Notes: generated by a model from the letters alone, not told the origin. 64,000 bases of DNA from Enterococcus montenegrensis (GCF_029983095.1 NZ_CP120467.1:862501-926500), one strand, 5' to 3'; shown: positions 15,430 to 25,162, numbered from the stretch's first letter. Numbers and translations: made by a program.

Positions 15430-17154
15430 TTACTTTTTTAATAAGTCAGCTAAGTTTGGCATGTCATGAATTTCATAACGTTCTTTGAATGCTTTGATTT
15501 GTTCTGCTGAGAAGTTATTTGGATCAAGTTCCATTGCATCAACCGGGAATGGACGATCGTTTGCAATTTTCACTTCAATAACAACCGGACGATCACTTTC
15601 TTTTGCCGCATCAAAAGCGGGGGCTAATTGATCGTAGTCTGTAATTGTAAAGCCTTTTGCTCCCATTGCTTCGGCTGCTTTACCAAAATCAACGTCATAT
15701 AAATCAACACCAAAGATTGCTTTATTGGTTTCTTCTTGTTCTGCTTCAATGAAACCAAGTGAATCGTTCGTTAAGATCACGTTAATGATTGGTAATTTGT
15801 ATTTTACTTGCGTGATGATATCTTGCATATTCATAGCAAAACCACCATCACCATTGATTGTGAAGACTTGACGATCTGGGTAACTTAATTTAGCACCAAT
15901 TGCACCTGGCACCGCATAGCCCATCGTAGCAAACCAACCAGAAGTTGTAAATTGTTGTTTGCCGTTCATTTCCAAATGACGAACGGAATGTGTCGTAACA
16001 TTCCCGACATCAACAACGAAAATTGCGTCATCTTCAGCAATTCGATTAATTTCTTTGTAAACGGGTTCTGGACGCATTGGTTTGCGGGCATCATCGTAGA
16101 AACTACGACGCCAATTATGCCAGTTTTTAATATTTTCTTGGTTTGCTTTGTACCAATTGTCAGCAGAGCGCGCTTCTCCAAGTTCAGTTAAACGTTGTAA
16201 AGTTAAAATACCATCACCTAAAATCGCAACGTCAACATCATGACGACGTCCAAATTTTGAACCATCAATATCTACTTGAATGAATTTAGCGCCTTTGTTG
16301 AACATAAAGTTACCAAATGGGAAATTGCTACCAACTGAAATAATTAAATCAGCACTAAGCAAGGCTTCATTAGCAGGTTTAGTTGCTACACGTGCAGCAG
16401 AGCCTAAATAATTTTCATAGTCATCGTTAATAATTCCCTTAGCTAAAACTGCGGCTGCAACCGGCATACTAAAGTGTTCAGCAAAAGCTTTAACAACATC
16501 GGCGCCACCGCGAACTCCTTGGCCGATATATAAAACAGGTTGTTTTGCTTCTTTAATTAGTGGCAAGGCAGCTTTTAATTGGGCTTCATTTGGTTGAATT
16601 GTTGCAGTTTGATATGTTGCAGCCGTTGAAACGAAGTTGTCTTCAATTTCAGCATAGCCGTAATCAACGGGAATAGTAACGACAGCGACACCACTGTGGC
16701 GATAAGCCGCTTTAATTGCTTCATCGATTACAAATGGCAAACTTTCAGCATTCATAACCGTCCGATTGTAAACACTAACATCTGCAAAAATTGGATTTTC
16801 ATTTAATTCTTGGAAAGCGTTGGTGTTCATAGCTGTTGATGCAACTTGACCAAGTAAGGCTAAAACAGGGACGTGATCCATTTGGGCATCATATAGACCG
16901 TTGATCAAATGTGTTGCACCAGGACCCGCAGAACCAAAGACAGCACCGATTTTGCCAGTTACTTTTGCATCAGCTGCAGCAGCTAGTGCCCCAGTTTCTT
17001 CATGACGGACTTGAATATATTTGATATGATTTTGTTCATCGAATAAAGCATCCATTGTGGAGTTGAAGGAACCACCAGGTAATCCGTATAAATGATCAAT
17101 TCCCCAATCTTCCATGACTTTTAACATTGCGACGCCGGCATTGATTTTTGTCAT
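15430..17154 (-). CDS. spxB: Pyruvate oxidase
   Basis: A 574-residue ThDP- and FAD-dependent enzyme. It converts pyruvate, phosphate and O2 to acetyl phosphate, CO2 and H2O2, giving extra ATP under aerobic conditions. The catalytic Glu lies in RHEETGALAAAA near residue 54. The ThDP motif starts GDGGFAMN near 440 and ends with Asn-Asp. The following NKAIFGVDLYDVDFGK closely follows the SpxB/Pox pattern and not acetolactate synthase. The ATG at 17154 has GAAG eight bases before it; the upstream GTG overlaps this site. Slightly shorter than the usual 590-600. The H2O2 produced may matter for competition. Confidence 0.88.
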   Translation of the reverse strand: MTKINAGVAMLKVMEDWGIDHLYGLPGGSFNSTMDALFDEQNHIKYIQVRHEETGALAAAADAKVTGKIGAVFGSAGPGATHLINGLYDAQMDHVPVLALLGQVASTAMNTNAFQELNENPIFADVSVYNRTVMNAESLPFVIDEAIKAAYRHSGVAVVTIPVDYGYAEIEDNFVSTAATYQTATIQPNEAQLKAALPLIKEAKQPVLYIGQGVRGGADVVKAFAEHFSMPVAAAVLAKGIINDDYENYLGSAARVATKPANEALLSADLIISVGSNFPFGNFMFNKGAKFIQVDIDGSKFGRRHDVDVAILGDGILTLQRLTELGEARSADNWYKANQENIKNWHNWRRSFYDDARKPMRPEPVYKEINRIAEDDAIFVVDVGNVTTHSVRHLEMNGKQQFTTSGWFATMGYAVPGAIGAKLSYPDRQVFTINGDGGFAMNMQDIITQVKYKLPIINVILTNDSLGFIEAEQEETNKAIFGVDLYDVDFGKAAEAMGAKGFTITDYDQLAPAFDAAKESDRPVVIEVKIANDRPFPVDAMELDPNNFSAEQIKAFKERYEIHDMPNLADLLKK

Positions 17155-17291
17155 TTTAAACACTTCTTTCTTATTTATATCGCGCGCTTTAAAGAACGCT
17201 CGTTTTATTGACCTGTCTTTATGTTACCGCCAATTAAAAAAAATTACCAATAATCTTACTCAAAGTAAGTAAAACGCCTGCAATCATTTAC

Positions 17292-17993
17292 TTAATTACT
17301 GCTTGTGGGAATAAAAGGCGCAATTAAGCCTGCAAAAGCTTCAATATTTCGACTTTGAATAATAATTTTTCCTTGACCAGAAAAGCGATTCACTAGCCCT
17401 TCACCTGTTTTAAAACCAAAAGTGCCAGAAGCAAATTCAATGTGATAATCAAGGGACTTACTCCAAGCTAAGACATGCTCATTATCAACAACAAACTGTT
17501 GACTACCATCCATAGTGATTTCTACGAGATCGCCAAATCCATTGATCAGCATCATCCCTTCACCAGCGGTTTCCATAACGAATAAACCACCAGTACCGCC
17601 TAATAAGGCACCTTCTAATTTTTGACGTTGCATCGTATAAGAGACACTACTCTCACTGGCTAAAAAGGCCCCAGTATTTAAACGCCATTGTGTTGGACCA
17701 ATTGGCAATTCTCGAATAGTACCAGGAGTCGAAGGCGCAATCGTAACTTGGGCATTCTCTGCATCTCCTTTTACTTTAGTAATAAAGAAGCTTTCACCAC
17801 TGGACAATGAGCGACCAAGGGCTTTCATCATACCGCCGATTCCTTTTTTACCATTACTATTCATGTGACCTTCTAGTGTAACTAAACCATTGTGATAAAC
17901 CATTGAACCTGGTTCGATTTGAACTTCTTCACCTTCTTGTAGTGCAATATCCACTAAGGGAAAAACCGAAGTAGAGCTTAATTTGTATTTCAT
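17292..17993 (-). CDS. AIM24/TIGR00266 family protein
   Basis: A 233-residue protein of the AIM24 family, which forms a triple beta-prism. Visible features are the repeated Gly-rich beta pattern GALLGGTGGLFVMETAGEGM around residues 126-145, and the N-terminal EPGSMVYHNG. There is no signal peptide, so it is cytoplasmic. The molecular role of the bacterial family is not known; the yeast relative is mitochondrial. ATG is preceded by GAAAGAAGG. It is on the same strand as pyruvate oxidase and upstream of it, 137 bases away with no terminator seen, so partial cotranscription is possible. Confidence 0.85.
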   Translation of the reverse strand: MKYKLSSTSVFPLVDIALQEGEEVQIEPGSMVYHNGLVTLEGHMNSNGKKGIGGMMKALGRSLSSGESFFITKVKGDAENAQVTIAPSTPGTIRELPIGPTQWRLNTGAFLASESSVSYTMQRQKLEGALLGGTGGLFVMETAGEGMMLINGFGDLVEITMDGSQQFVVDNEHVLAWSKSLDYHIEFASGTFGFKTGEGLVNRFSGQGKIIIQSRNIEAFAGLIAPFIPTSSN

Positions 17994-18181
17994 TTGCTAA
18001 CCTTCTTTCCTCATTCATATTATTATTATATGACAAACTTGCTTTTGGGCAAAAAGTTAACTTCTGACAAAGAAGAGGGTTATTTATGGTGGTTTGATTT
18101 TTGAAATGATAAACTAAATGCAAAGAGAAAGTTTATGTGGGCAGCTGAATTGTTGAGTTTAGATAGAAATAGGTGACGTGG

Positions 18182-19126
18182 ATGTTGATGATTATTGGAA
18201 TAGTTTTAGGAATAATAGTAATTGGGTTGCTGTTTTATTACCATTACTTAAGGCGTTGGGCGCGTTTTTTTGTCGATGCCATTGTCGAAAGAGACAATCA
18301 TTGGTATTTGTCAAAAGGACAGCCGTCATTAAATCCAGATGCAAAAAAAGAAGAGCCTACTGATGATCTTTACAATTTTTGGTTAACTGAATATGAATGG
18401 GGCGCACTTAGTTTTGACCAAGAAAAATTAGTGGCTTCAACTTTTTTGCAAGATAGTAGCCGGTGGGTCATTTGTGTCCATGGTTATCGGAGCACGGGCT
18501 TTGATGAGATGTCAGCCCAAGCTAAAACATATTTTGAAGCAGGGTATAATGTTTTAGTCCCAGACCTTAGAGCCCATGGCCGCAGCAGTGGCAAAATTAT
18601 CGGCCTGGGGTGGTTAGACCGTCTAGATTTAATTACTTGGATTAATTTAATTACAGAAAATAACCCACAAGCAGAAATCATCTTACATGGTGAAGGGATG
18701 GGAGCGGCTGCGGTATTGATGGCCAGTGGGGAAAAATTACCGCCTCAAGTAAAGCTATTAATTGCCGACAGTAGTTACACTTCCGTTTATAGTGCATTTA
18801 AATATCAACTCCACCGCTTAACCAACTATCCGGTTAATCGCTTTATGGGGCTGGCAAATCAATATGCCAAAAAAAGGAATGGCTATTCATTACTAGAGGC
18901 ATCTGTCAGCCGACAGTTGGGGAGCAATCATTTGCCAGTTTTGTTTCTTCATGGCCAAGAAGATCAATTTATTCCAGTGAAAGAAACGGTTACCTTAATG
19001 GAAGCCACCGCCGATAAAAAAGAGCTTAAAATTTTTGCAGGAGTAGGGCACTTAAAAGCTAAAAAAGAACAGCCTGAAGCTTATTGGCAGACAATTTGGT
19101 CATTTATTGAAAAAAATTTAGGGTAG
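18182..19126 (+). CDS. Membrane-anchored alpha/beta hydrolase-like protein lacking the nucleophile Ser
   Basis: About 314 residues. An N-terminal transmembrane anchor of about 20 residues is followed by an alpha/beta hydrolase fold. HGYRSTG forms the oxyanion region, DLRAHGRSSG follows, and an Asp-containing turn (FLHGQEDQFIPV) and a His (GVGHLKAK) lie near the C-terminus. The nucleophile elbow reads Gly-Glu-Gly-Met-Gly where family members have Gly-x-Ser-Met-Gly, so the catalytic Ser is replaced by Gly. It may be inactive, a binding protein, or carry a recent mutation. The start is ATG 18182 behind AGGTGA; a GTG at 18173 is also possible. Confidence 0.75.
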   Translation: MLMIIGIVLGIIVIGLLFYYHYLRRWARFFVDAIVERDNHWYLSKGQPSLNPDAKKEEPTDDLYNFWLTEYEWGALSFDQEKLVASTFLQDSSRWVICVHGYRSTGFDEMSAQAKTYFEAGYNVLVPDLRAHGRSSGKIIGLGWLDRLDLITWINLITENNPQAEIILHGEGMGAAAVLMASGEKLPPQVKLLIADSSYTSVYSAFKYQLHRLTNYPVNRFMGLANQYAKKRNGYSLLEASVSRQLGSNHLPVLFLHGQEDQFIPVKETVTLMEATADKKELKIFAGVGHLKAKKEQPEAYWQTIWSFIEKNLG

Positions 19127-19268
19127 TGTAACGTAAAAGTGACAGGATCTTTTTAAAAGGATAATTATTTGTCTAAAAATGACACTACTGATAAAATGTA
19201 AGTGGTTATAGTTCTGATTAATACGCATTAATTAGAGTAGCGACACTTAAATTAAAGGAGGCAATCAG

Positions 19269-19538
19269 ATGGAAGGTAATAAAATCGGTGGCCAAGAAGT
19301 CACAGAAGAAATGCTAGTTGCTGATGGGTATCGTAAGTACTCCGGCAAAGATATCGATATTTATTATAACAAAGACATTTGTGCCCATGTTGGCAATTGT
19401 GTTCGCGGAAATGGTGCAGTCTTTGAAGTCGGGCGCAGACCGTGGATTTTAGCAGACAATGCCAGCGCCGATGAAGATGCACGCGTTATTAATACATGTC
19501 CGACAGGGGCATTAAAATTTATTCGGAAGGATGTTTAA
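19269..19538 (+). CDS. YjdI-like (4Fe-4S) mono-cluster protein
   Basis: An 89-residue protein of the divergent Fer4_19 family, like E. coli YjdI. Cysteines occur in DICAHVGNCVRG (residues 35-46) and NTCPTGAL (about 75-82), enough for one iron-sulfur cluster. The N-terminal third contains KYSGKDIDIYYN. The partner or redox role is unknown. ATG follows AAAGGAGGC. It is followed at once by an N-acetyltransferase gene of the YjdJ type, the same pairing as yjdI-yjdJ in E. coli. Confidence 0.82.
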   Translation: MEGNKIGGQEVTEEMLVADGYRKYSGKDIDIYYNKDICAHVGNCVRGNGAVFEVGRRPWILADNASADEDARVINTCPTGALKFIRKDV

Positions 19539-19539
19539 A

Positions 19540-19809
19540 ATGGAATTTAAAGAAGAAAAAGACCGCTTTGCAGTATATGACGATGGAAAAGAAATTGGTG
19601 AAATGACTTGGTCACCTGCTGATAATATGATGATTATCGATCACACTTTTGTTGACCCAGCATATCGTGGCCAAAAAATTGCTGAACAATTAGTATTGCA
19701 TGGTGTAGAACGTGCACGCCGGGATGATTTAAAGATTATTCCACTATGCCCATTTGCCAAAAAAGAATTTGCTGAAAAACCAGAATACGGTGACGTATTA
19801 CGCAAATAA
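19540..19809 (+). CDS. YjdJ-like GNAT family N-acetyltransferase
   Basis: An 89-residue compact GNAT domain of the YjdJ/GTT1 type. Visible features are the DHTFVDPAYRGQKIAEQLV segment, where the acetyl-CoA pyrophosphate loop is RGQKIA, and the C-terminal IIPLCPFAKKEFAEKPEY typical of this subfamily. The ATG at 19540 has GGAAGG nine bases upstream; the in-frame ATG at 19531 overlaps the previous gene and lacks spacing. The substrate is unknown. It is coupled to the upstream iron-sulfur protein gene. Confidence 0.85.
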   Translation: MEFKEEKDRFAVYDDGKEIGEMTWSPADNMMIIDHTFVDPAYRGQKIAEQLVLHGVERARRDDLKIIPLCPFAKKEFAEKPEYGDVLRK

Positions 19810-19822
19810 TCTTTACCTATTA

Positions 19823-19860
19823 AACAGCACAACGAAGGTTATCTTCGTTGTGCTGTTTTT
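19823..19860 (+). terminator. Intrinsic terminator of the yjdI-yjdJ unit
   Basis: AACAGCACAACGAAG pairs with CTTCGTTGTGCTGTT around a five-base loop, followed by a T-run. Confidence 0.92.
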
Positions 19861-19970
19861 AGGTGGAGGAGGTAAGGTTAAAGTCTTTTTTAAAACTATT
19901 CCTTGTGGCAATCTAGCAGTATTTATGCTAAAGTAAACTAGATGAATTGTATTTAAGGAGGAAGCGGCGA

Positions 19971-20207
19971 ATGTATAATTTTTTATTAGGCGTAGTGATT
20001 GTGCTTTCAATCATCATTATTATCGCTATCATGATGCAGCCGAGCAAACAAAATAGTGCAGCCAGTGCCTTTACCGGCGGTGCCGACCAATTATTTGGTA
20101 AACAAAAAGCCCGCGGTTTTGAAGCCGTGATGCAGCGTACAACAGCAGTTTTGGGCGCTATTTGGTTAATTTTGTTATTTGTATTAGCCTTTTTATCATC
20201 AAAATAA
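19971..20207 (+). CDS. secG: Preprotein translocase subunit SecG
   Basis: A 78-residue membrane protein with two hydrophobic helices (residues 3-24 and 56-76). They flank the conserved cytoplasmic loop SAASAFTGGADQLFGKQKARG. It is an auxiliary part of the SecYEG channel that stimulates SecA-driven export. The ATG at 19971 follows AAGGAGGAAGC; the longer in-frame start upstream has no such site. The order secG-est-rnr-smpB is common in Lactobacillales, although secG has its own terminator here. Confidence 0.93.
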   Translation: MYNFLLGVVIVLSIIIIIAIMMQPSKQNSAASAFTGGADQLFGKQKARGFEAVMQRTTAVLGAIWLILLFVLAFLSSK

Positions 20208-20230
20208 ACGGATAAAACCGATCATTTTTT

Positions 20231-20280
20231 GGCTGAAACTCATGGCGTATCCAGCGTCAGGTTTCAGCCTTCTTTTGTTT
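20231..20280 (+). terminator. Intrinsic terminator of secG
   Basis: GGCTGAAAC pairs with GTTTCAGCC across a 21-base loop, followed by T-rich sequence. Confidence 0.75.
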
Positions 20281-20314
20281 TTATGGTAAAATTGGGCTAT
20301 TGAGGTGAGAAATC

Positions 20315-21064
20315 GTGGAAAAAAAACCAGCATCATTTTTTACAAAAAAAGGAAAGAAAGCTGTTTTGCTCTTTCATGCATATTCTGGCAGTCCCAATGA
20401 CGTCAGAATGCTGTCACGAGCATTGGAAAAAGAAAACTATACTGTCTATGCACCACTTTTTTTGGGGCACGGTACTATGGAGCCCAAAGAAATTTTAATG
20501 ACAGATTTTAAAAGATGGGAAGAAGATGCCGAAAATGCTTTTTCTACATTAGTTAAAGAAGGCTTTGAAGAAATTGCTGTTTTTGGCCTATCGATGGGTG
20601 GAATTTTTGCCATGGACTTATTAACCAAAGGCTACCCAGAGATTGTAGCAGGCGGTGCTTTTTGCTCGCCTTTATTTAAAACAGAAAATAATGTCGAAGA
20701 AAACTTCCTATTATATGCTAAACAAATTTATCAACGTCAAAAAATTAGTGGTGATATACTAGCAGCAAAGCTAAGTGAGCTAAGACCACTAGTAAATAAA
20801 CAATTGCAAAATATTGAAGCGCTAGGAGCGCGAGTTAGTCAAAATCTTTCTTCTGTACAGGTGCCGGTTTACTTGGCCCAAGGCGGTGCCGATGAAATGA
20901 TTGATGCAAAAACGGCATATAAAACTGCCGCAGCATTAAGACAAGTAGATGTAACATTGGACTGGTACGCCCAAAGTGGTCACGTCATTACCGTTGATCC
21001 GGTGCACCAACAATTTGAAAAAGATGTTATCCACTTCTTAACTAAGCTAAATGAAAAGAGGTAG
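20315..21064 (+). CDS. est: Carboxylesterase (Est30-type alpha/beta hydrolase)
   Basis: A 249-residue cytoplasmic serine hydrolase. Its nucleophile elbow is GLSMG with Ser near residue 93. The acid is in GGADEMIDA near 190 and His in SGHVITVD near 225. The N-terminal LLFHAYSGSPNDVRML supplies the oxyanion hole. It hydrolyses short carboxylic esters; the physiological substrate is unknown. The start is a GTG after GAGGTGAG. It ends three bases before rnr, so the two are cotranscribed, an arrangement conserved in many Firmicutes. Confidence 0.9.
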   Translation: MEKKPASFFTKKGKKAVLLFHAYSGSPNDVRMLSRALEKENYTVYAPLFLGHGTMEPKEILMTDFKRWEEDAENAFSTLVKEGFEEIAVFGLSMGGIFAMDLLTKGYPEIVAGGAFCSPLFKTENNVEENFLLYAKQIYQRQKISGDILAAKLSELRPLVNKQLQNIEALGARVSQNLSSVQVPVYLAQGGADEMIDAKTAYKTAAALRQVDVTLDWYAQSGHVITVDPVHQQFEKDVIHFLTKLNEKR

Positions 21065-21067
21065 AAA

Positions 21068-23443
21068 ATGAAAGCAACAATCAAAGAGCAGATTTTAACT
21101 TTTCTAGCTACAAGTAATAAGAAAAGTTTTTCTGCCGAAGAAATTGCCGAAGGTTTAAAGCTGCAAAAAAGTAACGATTTTAAAGTGCTCATCCAGACAA
21201 TCGCTGTGATGGAACGAGAAGGTACTATTGTCTTTAATAAAAAAGGTAAAATTAAATTACCACCTCAAAAAGTATTGGTGGAGGGGACTTTTCGCGCCAA
21301 TGAGCGGGGATTTGGTTTTGTGACCATCGATCCTGAAGAAGATGATATTTTTATTCCAAAAGAAGCCACAGGTTTTGCCATGGATGGCGATACAGTTGCC
21401 ATTGATATTGTGAAGGTCTCTGATCCTTTTTCTGATCGTGGTGCCGAAGGGCAAGTCGTTGAAATTAGACAACGGGCGGTCAAACAAATCGTGGGTGAAT
21501 TCACGTTATTTGATGAAAGTGAAATCGCAGAAAGTGATTTGTACGGTAGCGTGAAACCAAAGGATAAAAATTTTAACGGCCTAAGAGTTTTAGTTGCTGC
21601 TGAGGGTATTAAACCAGTAGACGGCAGTATTGTCATTGTGGAGATTACCCATTACCCAGAAAAAGGCTATCCGACTAGCATTGAAGGTATCATAAAACAA
21701 GTTATCGGCCACAAAAACGACCCAGGCATGGATATTTTATCCATCGTTATTAGCCATGGCATTCCAACCAGTTTTCCAGCTAATGTCTTAGCCCAAGCAG
21801 ACAAAGTACCTGAAACAATCAACCCTGCTGATTTTCCAGAGCGGACTGATCGCAGCGACCAATTGATCGTGACAATTGACGGCGAAGATGCAAAGGACTT
21901 AGATGATGCAGTTACTGTAAAAAAATTAGCAAACGGTAATTTTTTCTTAGGTGTGCATATCGCAGATGTCTCGTATTATGTAACAGAAGGTAGCCCGCTG
22001 GATCAAGAAGCGTATGAGCGAGGGACCAGTGTCTATTTAACCGATTGCGTTATTCCAATGATTCCCCAACGGCTGTCAAATGGTATTTGTTCTCTAAACC
22101 CGCACGTGCCTCGTCTCACTATGAGTTGTGAAATGGAGATTGATTCAAGTGGGAAAATTGTCAAACACGCTATTTTTCCAAGTATTATCCAAACTAATGA
22201 ACGAATGACCTATACGGCAGTGAACGCGATTATTGAAAATCATGACCCAGAAGTCTCCCAACGGTATGAAAAATTAGTACCGATGTTTTTTGAAATGGCG
22301 GAGTTACACCATATCTTGGAACAACGCCGGATACAAAGAGGAGCGGTTAGCTTTGAAGATCGCGAAGCAAAAGTTTTAGTAGATGAAGATGGTCATCCCA
22401 AAGATATTGTTTTGCGGAGTCGCGGCATTGGGGAACGTTTAATTGAATCCTTCATGCTAGCAGCCAACGAAACAGTAGCAGAGCACTATAATAAGTTGCA
22501 TTTGCCGTTTATTTATCGTATTCATGAAGATCCAAAAGAAGAAAAATTGCAACGCTTCTTTGATTTTACTGCCGCTTTGGGGATGGTAGTTAAACATACT
22601 AAAGGAAGTATTACACCAAAAGATTTGCAAAAAGTTGTTGCTGATGTGGCAGAACGTCCCGAAGCAATGGTTGTGAACATGATGTTGTTACGTAGTATGC
22701 AACAGGCAAAATATTCTGAACACAATGCAGGCCATTATGGCTTAGCGGCAGATTATTATACACACTTTACTTCACCGATTAGGCGCTATCCCGATTTAAT
22801 TGTGCATCGTTTAATTAGAAGTTATGCAAGCACTACGGATAAAAAGATGCAAAGTAAATGGCAAGAAAAGCTGCCAGAAATTGCCCATCATTCTTCTGAT
22901 ATGGAACGTCGGGCTGTTTTGTGTGAGCGTGAAGTTGACGCTATGAAAAAAGCTGAGTTCATGCAAGCACATATTGGTGAAGACTTTGACGGAGTTATCA
23001 GCTCGATTACGAAATTTGGTATCTTCATTGAATTACCGAATACAATTGAAGGTATGATCCATATTAGTAATTTAAAAGATGATTACTTCCATTTTGTTGA
23101 ACAACAGCTGGCACTCGTTGGCGAAAGAACAGGAATGACTTTTAAAATTGGCCAAAAAGTACGGGTAAAAGTGACCAATGCAAATCCTGAAACCAGAGAA
23201 ATTGATTTTGAATTGGTTTCAGCAGAAGAAGTTACCCAATTACCACGTCCACAAACGAGTCGGAAAAATCGCGGTGGTAAAAAAATCACGAATCCTGCTA
23301 ACTTCCGCAAGAAAAATTCTACAACTAAAGCTAAGACCGGTGATAAAAAAGGTCAACTAAAAGTTGATTTAGGAAATAATAATAAGAAGAAAAAAGGTAA
23401 AAAACCGTTTTATAAAGGAGTCAAAAAGAAAAAACATAAATAA
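21068..23443 (+). CDS. rnr: Ribonuclease R
   Basis: A 791-residue 3'-to-5' exoribonuclease that degrades structured RNA and acts with SmpB/tmRNA on stalled messages. The order is an N-terminal winged helix (residues 5-60), cold-shock OB domains (about 70-240), and the RNB catalytic domain with IDGEDAKDLDDAV near 270-282 holding the metal-binding Asp residues. An S1 domain lies near 635-720, followed by a basic Lys-rich tail. ATG lies in the AGAGGTAGAAA context. It sits between est and smpB, a conserved order that reflects joint work in ribosome rescue. Confidence 0.95.
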   Translation: MKATIKEQILTFLATSNKKSFSAEEIAEGLKLQKSNDFKVLIQTIAVMEREGTIVFNKKGKIKLPPQKVLVEGTFRANERGFGFVTIDPEEDDIFIPKEATGFAMDGDTVAIDIVKVSDPFSDRGAEGQVVEIRQRAVKQIVGEFTLFDESEIAESDLYGSVKPKDKNFNGLRVLVAAEGIKPVDGSIVIVEITHYPEKGYPTSIEGIIKQVIGHKNDPGMDILSIVISHGIPTSFPANVLAQADKVPETINPADFPERTDRSDQLIVTIDGEDAKDLDDAVTVKKLANGNFFLGVHIADVSYYVTEGSPLDQEAYERGTSVYLTDCVIPMIPQRLSNGICSLNPHVPRLTMSCEMEIDSSGKIVKHAIFPSIIQTNERMTYTAVNAIIENHDPEVSQRYEKLVPMFFEMAELHHILEQRRIQRGAVSFEDREAKVLVDEDGHPKDIVLRSRGIGERLIESFMLAANETVAEHYNKLHLPFIYRIHEDPKEEKLQRFFDFTAALGMVVKHTKGSITPKDLQKVVADVAERPEAMVVNMMLLRSMQQAKYSEHNAGHYGLAADYYTHFTSPIRRYPDLIVHRLIRSYASTTDKKMQSKWQEKLPEIAHHSSDMERRAVLCEREVDAMKKAEFMQAHIGEDFDGVISSITKFGIFIELPNTIEGMIHISNLKDDYFHFVEQQLALVGERTGMTFKIGQKVRVKVTNANPETREIDFELVSAEEVTQLPRPQTSRKNRGGKKITNPANFRKKNSTTKAKTGDKKGQLKVDLGNNNKKKKGKKPFYKGVKKKKHK

Positions 23444-23618
23444 TGAAAAGCGGTTGGGACAAAGGCGTTGGGCTTATCTGTAATTGAAAGCAGGATTATA
23501 GGAATGTCTCAGCACCTTGTTAGAAAGCTCTGACAGTGCTAAGGCAGTCAGATCAATGTTTTTTCTTGGGGAAATTTTAGCGGCCTTTATAAATAAAAAA
23601 GCACAGGAGGTGGCTTAT

Positions 23619-24077
23619 ATGCCAAAAGGCGAAGGTAAATTGATCGCCCAAAATAAAAAAGCCCGCCACGACTATACAATTATTGATACGTTAGAAGCCG
23701 GGATTGTTTTACAAGGGACAGAAATTAAGTCAATCCGCAATGCTCGCATTAATTTAAAAGATGGTTTTGTTCGTGTTCGCAATGGGGAAGCATTCTTATA
23801 CAATGTCCACATCTCACCTTATGAACAAGGCAATTTATTCAATCACGATCCACTGCGGACACGAAAACTTTTATTACACCGTAAACAAATTGATCGTTTA
23901 TATGGTGAAATGAAAAGTGCCGGGATGACCGTAGTCCCGCTTAAAGTCTACTTAAAAGACGGTTTTGCCAAAGTCTTAATTGGCCTTGCTAAGGGGAAAA
24001 AAGAGTATGATAAACGTGAAACATTAAAACGTAAGGATCAAGAAAGACAAATAAGCCGCGTTTTAAAAAACTATTGA
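23619..24077 (+). CDS. smpB: SsrA-binding protein SmpB
   Basis: A 152-residue RNA-binding protein that delivers tmRNA to stalled ribosomes. It shows the conserved core with [26 protein letters not shown] and LKDGFVRV, then the basic C-terminal tail with [14 protein letters not shown], which inserts into the mRNA channel. The ATG at 23619 follows AGGAGG; an in-frame TTG about 100 bases upstream would add unrelated residues. It follows rnr after 175 bases that contain no gene. No tmRNA gene is seen nearby. Confidence 0.95.
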   Translation: MPKGEGKLIAQNKKARHDYTIIDTLEAGIVLQGTEIKSIRNARINLKDGFVRVRNGEAFLYNVHISPYEQGNLFNHDPLRTRKLLLHRKQIDRLYGEMKSAGMTVVPLKVYLKDGFAKVLIGLAKGKKEYDKRETLKRKDQERQISRVLKNY

Positions 24078-24254
24078 AGAAATTTGCATTTAACAGGGGC
24101 TATTGCTTTATAAAGTTGGGTCTTTTTGATAGCATTTACTCAGACGGTGTGTCAAATTTCGCTTTTTTAGTTAATGATTCGTTTTACTGATTATAGGTAT
24201 TACACATTTCTATTAGTCATTTTGCTAAAACTGTCAAATCTTACTGAAAATCTT

Positions 24255-24283
24255 TTGAAATTTTCTATCCGTGGTGGTATGAT
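24255..24283 (+). promoter_or_regulatory. Promoter of the ATP synthase operon
   Basis: TTGAAA (24255-24260) and TATGAT (24278-24283) are exactly 17 bases apart. This gives a leader of about 80 bases before atpB. The 24078-24254 stretch before it holds nothing I can name. Confidence 0.7.
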
Positions 24284-24372
24284 ACCCATTGGTTATCATG
24301 CCAAAAGCATTAGCAGCACTTATTTACCAGCTTTTTTAGCTGGAGCATACGTATGAAAAGAGGTGAGAAATA

Positions 24373-25089
24373 TTGAAAGAAAAACCACTCGTTTTCAATA
24401 TTGGTCCCATCTGGTTTGATGGCACCATCCTTTTAATGACACTTATCACGTGTGTTATTGTCTTTACACTAGTTTTTGTTTGTACACGGAATTTACAGTT
24501 AAAACCAAAGGGCAAACAAAACTTTATTGAGTGGGTAATTGATTTCGTTCGCGGTATCTTAGGAGATAACCTCCCAAGTAATGAAGTGAACAACTTCCAT
24601 TTATTATCATTTGCCTTGTTTCTATTTGTTTTTGTCGCCAATGAGATTGGTCTTGTGACGAAAATTGTTGTCGGTGAAACAACTTTTTGGAAAAGTCCAA
24701 CCGCGGATCCCTTTGTGACATTGACATTGGCATTAATGATGATTGCGATGACCCATTTCTTCGGGGTGCAAAAATTTGGGTTGAAAGGTTACTTTAAAGT
24801 ATCATTTTTACAACCCGTGGCCTTTTTGCTACCAATTAAGATCATCGAAGAATTTACCAACATCATTACCCTGGGTTTACGTCTTTACGGGAATATTTTC
24901 GCCGGTGAGGTTTTGCTTGGCTTAATTGTTGACATGTTAAACAATGTTGGCTGGCTAACGCTTCCTGTAGTTATTCCATTAGAGATGATTTGGATTGGCT
25001 TCTCATTATTTATAGGCGCCATCCAAGCGTACGTATTTGTCACCTTATCCATGGTATTTATGGGTCACAAATTGGAAACAGAAGAGTAG
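24373..25089 (+). CDS. atpB: ATP synthase Fo subunit a
   Basis: A 238-residue integral membrane subunit with five or six helices. It forms the proton half-channels against the c-ring. The essential Arg lies in LRLYGNIFAGE near residues 174-184, and the last helix contains AIQAYVFVTL. The start is a TTG with AGGTGAG upstream. It is the first gene of a complete atpBEFHAGDC operon; no atpI precedes it. Confidence 0.95.
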   Translation: MKEKPLVFNIGPIWFDGTILLMTLITCVIVFTLVFVCTRNLQLKPKGKQNFIEWVIDFVRGILGDNLPSNEVNNFHLLSFALFLFVFVANEIGLVTKIVVGETTFWKSPTADPFVTLTLALMMIAMTHFFGVQKFGLKGYFKVSFLQPVAFLLPIKIIEEFTNIITLGLRLYGNIFAGEVLLGLIVDMLNNVGWLTLPVVIPLEMIWIGFSLFIGAIQAYVFVTLSMVFMGHKLETEE

Positions 25090-25162
25090 ATTCAAAAGAC
25101 ATTTATCAACTGGTTTGACGACAAAATGCAAAAACATTTATCCGGTCGTCTCAACTTTATAA

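Noticed and set aside
15430..17154. Acetolactate synthase
   Set aside because: The ThDP region and following NKAIFGVDLYDVDFGK pattern fit pyruvate oxidase (SpxB/Pox), not AlsS or IlvB.
24078..24372. tmRNA gene after smpB, or atpI before atpB
   Set aside because: No alanyl-tRNA-like ends or tag frame are visible, and the 60-codon frame at 24174 lacks a ribosome site and the AtpI helix pattern.
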